This document shows positions 10,620-23,423 of a stretch of 64,000 bases of DNA, one piece after another. The notes beneath the pieces are model-generated. The model saw nothing but the letters and a program-made list of their open reading frames with translations. It was not told the origin of the DNA and made no database searches. Source of the DNA: Cymbidium sinense (Eukaryota; Streptophyta; Magnoliopsida; Asparagales; Orchidaceae); contig CM038215.1 in assembly GCA_021442155.1 (NCBI GenBank), positions 210,422,982-210,486,981 of the forward strand. Direction: 5' to 3'. Position 1 is the first letter of the stretch. Each line of letters starts with the position of its first letter. A program made the translations under genes and the position numbers.

Positions 10620-11210
10620 CCAAAATAAAGAAACCATTGGGCTGATTTTTTGCTTGTGCAACAAATCAAACCCGACCTAGGGCTAACTATTGAGTGAATG
10701 CCGCTGGGGGACTTAAATCAGCTCAAAGATAGTCAAGATTCATTTTATTTTTAATTTATTTTTGATGGATCACATCGGTTTGCGATGGACTGCACTAAGT
10801 AGGGGCCATGTTAGCCTTCATCTAACACAGATTTACCAATCCAAAGGGAGTAGCTTCCCGCCTGAGGACATCACAGAGGAGTGGGAGTCTGGAGGTGCAC
10901 ATGTGCTTAAATGAGTGTGGGAGGTGATCCATGTGGAGAAATTTGAGTGGAGGAGTCAGTTTTAGCTTTGGGTTGGGTTTGGCTAACCCAAACCCATTGG
11001 GTCATGTGCACCACCCTCATTGGTGTTCAAATGGTCCACTAGGAGGATGCCAAGTGGTCTTGAGTTGGAATATGATCAAATTCCAAGTGAATTTGATCAT
11101 AGGTTACCCTTTAACCAATGGGTATAATGGTCATTTGGCTTTGATTTTGATTTGGGCATATTTGGAATGATTGAAAATGGGTTGTGCCGATCTTGAATGA
11201 ATGAAGTTGG
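10620..11210. other. Less AT-rich inserted block, unidentified
   Basis: This block has no counterpart in duplication copy 1 and is noticeably less AT-rich than its surroundings. It includes a perfect 13-bp inverted repeat at 11071-11101 and the palindromic text TTGGGTTTGGCTAACCCAAA near 10972-10991. An 80-codon frame at 10931-11170 does not resemble a known protein. It may be a fragment of an unrecognised mobile element. Confidence 0.5.
11071..11101. repeat. Perfect inverted repeat, 13-bp arms
   Basis: TATGATCAAATTC, a CAAGT spacer, then GAATTTGATCATA. The arms match perfectly. Confidence 0.9.
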
Positions 11211-11579
11211 GCTTGATTTGGAATAACTTAATAATTTTATTCATAAATTAAAATACATTACTAATTCCCTCACATAATTTATGAAATCTACTTTAAAGTA
11301 TACAATGCCCATTCAAAGGACATCATAATGTATATGTACTTCATAATACTCAATTTTAATATGAATTAAATAGGCAACATCATAAAAATAGAGAGTACTT
11401 TACTTAACACAAAAAAGTTCTAGAGATTATTCAACTTTCATACTTTTTCTTTTATAATATGAGTGGTGAAAATCATATTTATGGAACTACAGCCTTCTCT
11501 AAGTAACAAACACTTCTAATTGATATTAACAAATATAGTAAAAAATATTTGTTTTATTCCTTTACTTTCAATCATATTC

Positions 11580-12360
11580 AAGCTTAACATTTAATGAGAA
11601 CGTGATCTTAGTGCTATGTTGATGATATATATGTCAATTATTTTGACATTTAATATAAATTCTTAACTTAGAAGTGGGAGGAGTAGAAGATGGAAACCTA
11701 TTTGGTCTTAGCTTGGCTAGTTTAAAAGGATCAAAATTTTTGGTTTGGAAGATAAATAAGAAGATGAAGTGGTTGGGATAGCTATATCACTAAATGTTTG
11801 TGACTTCAAAGAATAAAAAGAATCCATAAACATTGAAATTCTTATTTTTTGATGAGTAAATGAAAATGAAAACTAGTTTAAAAAAATTGAGGACTTATTC
11901 TACCATATTTAGAAGAGTTACCACTATCTTCCTCACCCTCAATTATATGACATATCTCCTACCAAGATCTAGTATCATATAACATGCATGAGAGAGAAAC
12001 TCTCTCCATATTTATAAAGAAGGTGTTTCAATCAATCCAATATAACTAGAGTTGTGTATGTTTATACTTGATTTATTAGATGAAACTTAAAGTTTATTAA
12101 GTGATTAGATCCAAAAGTTAAAGGCTAATGCCATAGAATTTTGGTACCAAAAGTTTTGACTCATACAGTTTAGTGTTATTAATCTCATATCTAAGAATGT
12201 TAAATTTAATATATTGTTCTCTTGCATGAGAAAGTTCTCACCCAATTAAAAGGATTATGTATCATTAAAGAGAAGATCAATTAAAATTGTTGTAATGGTA
12301 AACATGTTAAGAACAAATCCTATCTATCATGTGAAACAATAATGATATAAAGTTTAGTAT

Positions 12361-12399
<39 letters not shown>

Positions 12400-12950
12400 A
12401 GTACTTAATATATATTAGATGTGAAAACTACATCAAGTCATATTTAAGAATCAACATCTTTGTCACCTACAAGTCATATTGTCCAAGATATGAAATTGAT
12501 TCTACCTCCTTTTCCTTTTATTTTATGAAATGATATTTTTATCTACTTTTCTGTTTCTTTCATATGTCCATGAAATGTATTAGATTATTTCTACATTGTT
12601 AAAAGAAACATTATAATAGGTTAATTATATTAACTCTCTCTCCTATAAGGAAAATTATCATTATGAGCTTTTGTACACAAAACTCACACCATAGAAGTTT
12701 AGATTAATGACCATCCCATTTTATCACTCTTCCTTATTGCACACCAAAATCACATCACTAAAAGTTGACAAGGAAGAATATATTTAGCATGTATCTTATG
12801 TTTAATAAATGTAGTAGGTTAGTTGTTAGTAGAGAAAGTGCAATAAATATTATATTAACTCACATTATTGATAGAGCTAACCTAGAAATTGCCTCATCCT
12901 AAACTCCTTCACATGAATTGGCTCCATTGTTGCACTTTTTAATAACCAAT
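11580..12950. other. Unassigned, perhaps retroelement-derived
   Basis: No gene is recognisable. A short frame near 11725-11770 reads LKGSKFLVWKINKKMKW, which recalls the start of copia-type gag (G-x-N/K-F-x-x-W-K), but nothing following confirms it. A TAA trinucleotide run lies at 12363-12397. Confidence 0.35.
12363..12397. repeat. TAA microsatellite
   Basis: About eleven consecutive TAA units. Confidence 0.95.
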
Positions 12951-12959
12951 AGATGCTTA

Positions 12960-13830
12960 GTTTCTATCAAACTTGCAGTTATAAAAATCAAAGTTGTTGT
13001 GATGCCCTCCTTATAAATACTACTCACCAAAAATTTACTATCTAAAAAGGTGCTAATTTTGAGCTAATTGTCTTAAGAAATTCCATAACTAGAGATAGCA
13101 TTATCATTTCTTATCCTAATTCAAGTAAACCTATTTTCTTTTTCCTTTGATTCCAGTAGTAAATATCATAGAATTTAGAGTTTGGAAAGGATTTTTTTTA
13201 TGCAACCTTCCCTACCCATTACATATAAAAAAAGTAATATCAAACTCTTTCTACACCTTAATTTCTATACAACTTTCTAATTTTAGTGACATTAAACTTA
13301 AAGTACTTTATAATGAATTATCCATTCTTAGAGGTAGTCAATATGAAATTGATTTCATACTTGGTTCCCAACCTTCTAACCATCCACACTTTTAGATGAG
13401 CCACATTGAATATATCGATTGAAAAAAAAGTAATGGATTTATTAAAATTGATATAGTTAAGAGGGTCTTAATCCATATGTTGTCCCAACTGTATTGATTT
13501 GTAAGAATAATAAAAAATAATGAATGTGTCTTAGTTATATAATACAAAAAATTATTGTTAAAATTTTTTTCATTCTATGATTATATGATACATTAGATTT
13601 AATCTCAAGATAAAATTTATTTTATTATGTTGATTTCAAAAAATGGGTATGATTACATATAAATTAAATTAAAAAATGAGTAGAAATTAGTTCTTAAAAC
13701 CTTTGATGGACTTATAAAGGATAGTCATCCCATTTAGATTTTCAAATTCTCCTAGCATATTTTTAGTGTTAATAAATGATATTCCTAAACCTTTTATAAG
13801 AAATAATTGGTAGAGTATCTCAATGCATTT
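12960..13830 (+). pseudogene. Ty3/gypsy chromovirus-type RT remnant
   Basis: The frame 13147-13395 contains QYEIDFILGSQPSNHPHF, which fits the gypsy RT entry block whose family form is 'V.F.IDLIPGT.P..K.PYRM', followed by remnants of GFI(R)P. Further on, FSNSPSIFLVLINDIPKPF (13739-13795) closely matches the chromovirus block LSNAPSTFMRLMNDILKPF. The block with the catalytic aspartates is not visible. Frames shift between the blocks and stops are frequent. No LTRs were found, so the element is an old fragment. Confidence 0.7.
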
Positions 13831-16243
<2,413 letters not shown>

Positions 16244-16478
16244 TGGGAAAAATTTATGACACCATATATGATTTAGGAATTTTTTATTTGGATGATCAAA
16301 TGCATCATTAAAGAGTAAACATATTATCTCAAAAAAAATAAACATGTTATCCTATAATGGATTCGATCATTTAATAAAAAAATCATAAGGCTAATGGGTC
16401 TTTCATGTACCAGAGACTTTCCCTTGAACTACATTGGAAGTATAACAAGGTTTATTTTAAACTGATTTCATGGTTTCC

Positions 16479-16498
16479 TATAAGGGCAAGCCCTTATA
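16479..16498. repeat. Conserved LTR hairpin, 9-bp arms
   Basis: TATAAGGGC, AA, GCCCTTATA. The equivalent in the antisense LTR (1353-1372) is TATGGGGGC, AA, GCCCCCATA when read in the LTR sense: two base pairs differ and both are compensated. The copy at 53488-53506 is partly decayed. Confidence 0.85.
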
Positions 16499-19400
16499 AT
16501 TAATTACATCTTAGGAAGAAGGGTCTCTTCCTAAGAATACTCTCGATTAGATAAATAAGTTATTATTCTATGGATTTCTAGGTCAGTTTTCAAATGAATG
16601 ATATTTGGAACTTCAATTGGGAATGATCCAAAGTGGAAAGACTTATTTTTAGGAGGCCAAGCAGGATTAAGTACGAAATGCCTTTTAATATTTAGATGCC
16701 CAGTAAGCACTTCAACTATCCTATCATTGGGCTTTAAATTTTGGGATTTAATTTAGATTTTGAATTGATATTTTCTTATATATCTAGGGATTAGATTCTA
16801 GTAGCACAAGACTATAGAAATGCATAGGGTTGAAGACTTACTCCAAAGAAGATACTTCATCACCTAAATTTATAAGTGCTTTTGAAACAAATCAGATGCT
16901 CAACTTAATTTTATTTTGGGAATTATCAGTCATTCCTCTCACTTGAGGAGCGACCTAACCTTGACTCTTTAGACTTACAACCCACTTGGAAGGGCTGCTA
17001 ATTAACACCACCTAAGCACATTTTAAATTCATGATGTCAAGTATCATGTATGCAAGATGACTAAGCTATTATATTTTTAGGAAATGAATCTAAGAACCTA
17101 GACTCACTCATTAATCAATAAGATTATGTAAGGTATGAAATGCCCTTAACTAATGCACATTTTTTTAATTTTTAGATGTTTTGACTCATTATTTATTTAA
17201 GATCTTGGGTATGCATTTTTATGCCTAAATTTCATGCAATTAGAATTTATTATGGGCTAAATTAATTGAAGAAGATAGACTTCCCCAAGGTGGTCATCCT
17301 CACACGTTAGATGCCCCTTATGTGCAATGGGTGAAGTACCCAATTCAAGAATTTAGAGAAATATGATTGTATGATTTTTCAAGAACTAATTATTTCTAAT
17401 TGATTTTATGTTTTTCCCAACACTTTAATTTATATGAGATTTCAAGTTTTTTATTTTTTTATTTTAGTTGATTAGATTTAAGTTGAGTAAGAAATTAACT
17501 TTTTTCTATAAGCCTACACCCAGACATTCATCATAGAAAGTACAACATAGAAAGAAACCTAGAAAAGTAGATGATTCTATTATGCACCCAAAATAAGTCA
17601 AGCCAATTTAATTTAAAGAAAGGCCAATACGGCTGGGTACCATTACATTAGAAGAAAGAGAAAATGGGCAGTCGAGCTTTACCCTTATATAGCCTAAGCT
17701 AGAACTATAATTTAGATCTATGGGTTTTCTTTCTAGGATTGTCTCCTTCTTCAAGGACCTCTATTGGGCTTCACATGGGACCAATGCACCTATCTACTAT
17801 AGGGCGAGCTCCTACTAATCCTAGACTCTATAGACCCAAACCTAATTTTAAGCTCAAATTTATATTTTAAATTCAAAACTAAATCTTAAGCCCTGAAAAA
17901 TAGAACTCAGAGAAATACAAATAGCACACAATAATTATATTTTACAAACATACAGCTTAACATTTGTTGCTTGCCAAGCCCACCTATTCTCTTGGGCTAT
18001 GCTTAAATGCTTAAGCATATATGTAAGAAAATAATATCTAATTTATTTATAATAGTAGTCCATTTTAGTATAGCCCCGTATAAAAGATATTGTTAATTCT
18101 AAAGAATGCCCAATCATCCAATCTAATGGGCAATCAATCCTAGACATGAAATTAAGATCATTAAAGACTTATTGGGTTGATTTGAGTTAAAATTGATGTT
18201 AAGATACACATTAGGTAATTTTTTTTTATAATTTATTGAATAATAAATCTTAATATTTTAAATTTCAAACTCTAAACCCTAATTTTTATAAAATAAATTG
18301 ATATTTAATAAAATAAATTATGAAAAATGATCAAATCATTTTAAATCATCATAAAACATTTCAAAATGAACATAAATAAATCATTGAAACCCACTAAAAC
18401 CTAATGAATCACAAAATCACTCGATTTGGCCTTTAATTGAATTATATAATTCAATTCAATTAATCAACCTAAACTTAAATAAATCTTAATAAATCAATCA
18501 GAACCCCAAAAATTATGAATAAATCCTCTTTGGATGCACATTCCAAAATAGAATGAAGGAAAAAAAAACCCTAAATGATCTTCACTAAATTAGGTTTAAT
18601 TTAGGTTTTAATAAAATAATTAAAACCTTAATTAATCCCAAACTATATATCTAATTAAAGTAAAATTTTAGGGAAATCAAATTGCCAAGGAATGCCACTA
18701 GCCATAAAATTTTTGAATAAATTAACTTTTGTATTAGGAATATTTGAATTTCCAAGTCTCTAGGTCAATTTAAGAGAAATAATAAATTAGAAAAATCACA
18801 TAAATTACAAAGCCCATAATACAAATTTAAAACATCATAATTGGCATTAGAACTCTTAAATAAAAATACTCAAGCAAAATGAAAGCAAAGGAACTTAATT
18901 AATCATAAGTTAAGGGTTATGGATAAGTAAAAATGTAGAAATTAATTATATTCCAAAATTAATGGCCTCTTAAACCATAATAAACCCAATAATAAACAGA
19001 CATATAAACTTCATTAATCTCTAAACTTTATAAGCCATCAACATATAAATACATTAAGCCCATTTAAATTAAATAATAAAGTGACACAAATGCAAATATG
19101 AAAGATTAAATCTAATTGAACTTTAGGGTAGGTTGAATTGAACTTGAAATGACGTAAAAATCTAAAGTAACATAAGGCAAGTTTAATACACATGAAAAAT
19201 AACACTTCTTTAAACTCCTTAGGACTTGATGAATAAGGGAAATTGCATTATGCTAAGTGATAAAAAGAACTTTTCAAATAGCATAATCATCAATCTCTTT
19301 AAAATTAATTAAAATGAATTAAACCATTCTATAATGTATGAGTATATAACTCGGAATTAACCATCTTAACCTAATTTCATTAATAAGCATTAGGAAAATT

Positions 19401-21545
19401 AATAAATGAATTGAAATAAGAAAGATCAAATAATAAATTAAATTTTGAATAATAAAAATGGTGCAAATGGGTTATAAAATTAAAACATAATAAATTGAAT
19501 AATACTAAACTTAAAATTTAATGTAAATTTAATTAAGTTAATAAACATCTATGAAAATAAATAAATGAAATTAACTTGAATTGAATGAGTGAATAAGATA
19601 CATACACTTAAATGTAATGACTAAACTAAATCATTCCAAAATTAAATGACCAAAAAATGAATATTACTTGAATGAAACATAAAAATATAACGTAATGAAA
19701 CATTAAGTAAAATGAAATTAAACATAGGGATCTACCCTAAATTAAACATAACAATGTAGTATAAAATAGTACACCACAAAGACATGAAAATCACATCACA
19801 TTATAGAGTATCACAAAAAATTACAAAATGACCTAACCTAAGTCTAAGGTTCGTGACCTAATGATCTAATGCGTGAAGGGAGTATACATGTGTGGCAAGA
19901 CTTTGCCAAGCTTTTTCAGTTCAAGTTTCAATTTGGACTTTGAATTTTGTTTGATTTACCTTTAGATTATTTCAATTCAAATGATTTAATGATTTATGAT
20001 TTTGTTTTCATTTTTATTTTTATGCTAAACTGAAGTTTAGGTTTTTAAGAATGAAGAGTATAATAGATTCTATTTTGGGTGGTACCCATTTTATTCAATA
20101 TCCTAAATCCTAATGCAATGAAACCTTCATCCTAAGATGAATATTCATTCCAAAGGCCTAACTAAATTCCTTAAGTATCTTAATTATCTCCTTTTAGATT
20201 CATTTAGATGATTTAGGTTTTAAGATTAGTTTGGATTAAAGTTTTGTAATATTAATTTTGAAATTTGATTCTTCATTTCATTTCTTCAAATTGATTAATT
20301 TTTATTTATTTAATTTATTTTTAATTTGATTTGATTTGATTTGTTTCATTTGATTTGAATTGGTTTAATTATTTGTTCCCTTTATCTTGATTTAACATTT
20401 ATTTTTTTTAAATGTTTAGTTTGAATTATAATTATGTTTATTAAATTCATATTCATTTGGTTTGAATTATGTTAACCTAAGACACTTATGTTAGTGCTTT
20501 AATCCATTCTTAGGTTACATTGATTATGGATTAATATTTTCTTGATTATTTGATTATGAATTTAATAGTCTTAATGTTTAATTAAACTTAACATTTATTA
20601 TTATTTTTATTAACCCTTAAGTATATAAGTGATCAAGTTCTTTGATTTAGAATGTTAAACAATTATCTTTAAGTGTTCTCGAGTTGACAAAGGTGCTTCA
20701 AGTTACTTTTATGAATATTGTAAATTATGATTTCTTTAAATTATTATTTAATTTATATTGACATAGAGATTTGGAAATTTAGTAATTCCCAATCCAAAGG
20801 TCAATTGGGTTTGAAATTTTTATGGAAAGTGGGGTTCCTAGCCAATTTTATATTCAAAGTTTCATTTTAATCATATGCATAATTAAGGTGTAATTAAGAT
20901 TTTAATAATTTCATTAAACTTAACATTTAATGAGGCTTATTTAGAGTTTTATTTTTCTTTGATTCCTCTTTGAAGGATGCATCCATAGAGGATTCATTCA
21001 TAATTTTTGAAAACTTGGTTTACTTATTGTGAGTTTCCTAAATTCTAGTTAATTATTTGAATTAATTAATTTAATTAATTACAAAATAAGGTCATTTTTT
21101 AATTTATTAAGGTTTGATGAGTTTCATTGATGTTTATAAGTTCATTAGTGTTTATTATGTCAATTTAAAGTGATTTGATCCACTTTTATGATTTATCTTA
21201 TTCAATTTTAAATTATTTAATTAAAATTGAATATTAGAGTTTGAAATTTGATATCTCTTGAATTACTTAGTAAAAATTAATGAAACATTTTTCTAAGGTG
21301 CATTTTAACCTCAATTTCAGTTCCTCGAAGTTTCATTTCAATTAGATTAATGGTTTGTAATTAGTTTGAGTTTAATTAATTTTAGTAAAGTTTAATTAAG
21401 CCAAAATTAATTGGGGATTTTGGGTTTAATAGATTCTACTCATTGAGATGATTCCTTAGAGACCTTATTTGCATTTTTTATGGATTTATATTTTATTTAT
21501 TATGATTTTTTTGAACTTTATGGTATTTTTAATGAAGTTTAATAA

Positions 21546-21572
21546 TTTAAAATGGGAAAAACCCATTTTAAA
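21546..21572. repeat. Perfect hairpin at the LTR deletion junction
   Basis: Arms TTTAAAATGGG and CCCATTTTAAA separated by AAAAA. It lies where the left LTR departs from its full-length relatives. Confidence 0.85.
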
Positions 21573-22844
21573 CTACACCATGCAACGGCGCCATGCATAT
21601 ATGACTCACTTTTTTTTGGCTCTCATTCTAGACATCAATACTTTGTACTTAGAATCTAAATAATATAGATTACTTTTTTGCACTTTTCTACCTCTCTATC
21701 CTCCAACTTTGGTCTTTTTGCTAGCCATATTTTCTAAGTACATCAAAAGGTTCTTCCTCCACCTATATATAGATTTGAATTCAATATAATTTTAGGTGTG
21801 GTGAGTGTGGATGAGAGTAAGGACCAAAAGCTAAATATAAAGTGAAGTAGGACCTTCAATGTGGGATCACACAATCGACATGAAGTAGAATGTCCAACCA
21901 TTTGTAACTCAGTAAGATTTGCATGACATGGAGGACAGGATCACTCGCTTTGTGTGGGTGACTATTGGAAAGTCACACCATGAAGAATCCAAATATAAGT
22001 AGATTGAGGGATCCACCAGATCTACTACTCATCAAGCTAGATAATAAAGAATACACCCATCTATGGTCCCCAGTGTTCATCAGTCTAAGATCTTTGACTC
22101 TGAAGATGGACCCTATGACACTAGTGAAGAAAGGGATTTATCAAAGAAGTAATAGTAACTAACCAATAGTTTTCTTCATGAAAATTACTAAAGCTCACCC
22201 TTCTCACAAGTTCAAGATCTCACATCTTTAATCATACAAGGGTCAGATTGATCCTACCAACCATAGACCCATATTTTGAGTCAACCACATCAATGTTGAA
22301 CTTAGATGATGCGATCAAATGTTGAATCTTCTCCACAACCTTCAAAGAATTGACCCTCATGTGGTTCTCATGCTTTCCTTTAAGAGTCATCATATCAATC
22401 TCTAACTTTAAAAGGATGCTTTCCATGCAATCTACTAGTGCTCAAAAGCTATTGAAGAGCTCTCAAGCTCTCCTACAAATGAGTCAAGAACCTACTGAGT
22501 CACTAAGGAAGTTCATTAGTCTCTTTTAGTAAGATATGTTGGAAGTCAAAGTTCATCAATCAAGTATTTCTCACAGAAGGCTTGAAGGATGGGTCCTTCA
22601 AGTACACCACGGGCTTTAAAAGCCTAAAATGCTCACCAAATAATTATAGCTAATGAATAATCATGTTAACGCTAAAGAATATAATGAAGTAGCCTAACCT
22701 GTGTCACTGGATGGAACTAAAGAATTATTGAAGAAGCCTTTAGAGAAACTACCCAGTGATGGGCATTGAAGGAAAAGGGTAGATAAGAATTTCAACAAGA
22801 AGTACCAGAGCAAGGTTTCATAAATTTGACTACTCACTACCCAA

Positions 22845-23192
22845 AAGCTAACTATACACAACCCACTCTAGCGACCCCTCTTAGAGTATTAATGGTCAAG
22901 CTTATAGTGGAAAACCAAAATTTGGAATATTTTAATCGACTGCCAACCATGATGGCCGATGGAGTGAACGATCGGTCGAGGTATTGTGCTTATCATCATG
23001 ACCATGGCCACAACCCAGAAGCTAACTATACACAACCCACTCTAGTGACCCCTCTTATAGTATTAATGGTCGAGCTTATAGTGGAAAACCAAAATATGGA
23101 ATATTTTAATCGACTGCCAACCATGATGGCCAATGTAGTGAACGATTGGTCGAGGTATTGTGCTTATCATCATGACCATGGCCACAACACTA
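22845..23192 (+). repeat. 174-bp tandem duplication in gag
   Basis: Unit 1 is 22845-23018 and unit 2 is 23019-23192. They differ at only a few scattered bases. The period is 58 codons, so the frame is kept, and each unit contains a CAYHHDHGHN motif. Confidence 0.95.
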
Positions 23193-23410
23193 AGGAATGT
23201 TTCCATTTTAAAAGCTTAGTGGATGAGTTAATAAAAGTGGAAGCTCAAGGAGTTTGTGGCAAACCTCCCATGTTGACTACGTTGTCATCATTTGGGAAAT
23301 CATAACAACATACAACAACTGAGCATTGGGAAGGTCATCCAAAAGATTGTTAAGATCCTACGAGTAAAAGTTGGAAGAGCTGAGTTTATAGGCATCAAGG
23401 GTGGGCTCTA

Positions 23411-23423
23411 TGGGAAAAATTTA
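23411..23423 (+). promoter_or_regulatory. Candidate polypurine tract of R1
   Basis: TGGGAAAAATTTA lies immediately before the LTR start at 23424. In LTR retroelements this position holds the purine-rich primer for plus-strand DNA synthesis. The same 13 bases precede the left LTR at 16257. Confidence 0.6.

Larger units (their letters stand above)
9486..11575 (+). repeat. Tandem duplication, copy 2, with an insertion
   Basis: Second copy of the 1.6-kb unit. Homology to copy 1 is interrupted at about 10440-11210 by a TA microsatellite and a distinct, less AT-rich block, then resumes at TTTGGAATAACTTAATA (11217) and fades near 11575. Confidence 0.7.
16257..21786 (+). repeat. R1 left LTR, internally deleted
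   Basis: Collinear with the LTR 23424-32475 from the start to about 21560 and again from about 21610 to the end. The middle third (equivalent to about 27720-32290) is missing. Carries the conserved inverted repeat at 16479-16498. At the deletion junction lies an unrelated perfect hairpin (21546-21572). Confidence 0.8.
21787..23423 (+). pseudogene. R1 element 1 gag remnant
   Basis: Matches the gag of element 2 (37483-38770) throughout, for example GTGAGTGTGGATGAGA at 21801 against GTGAGTGTGAATGAGA at 37498. Frames resemble the gypsy gag core (YKGQIDPTNH near 22235, ESLRKFISLF near 22505) with stops between. The best open piece is 22826-23305 (159 codons), which ends in a zinc-finger-like CAYHHDHGHNTKEC, the Tat-type 'YCxFHxDHGHxTEEC' motif. 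That piece contains a 174-bp in-frame tandem duplication. The region ends at a purine tract (TGGGAAAAA) just before the next LTR. Confidence 0.75.

Noticed and set aside
10393..10623. Minus-strand ORF rich in Ile-Tyr
   Set aside because: Translation of a TA microsatellite.
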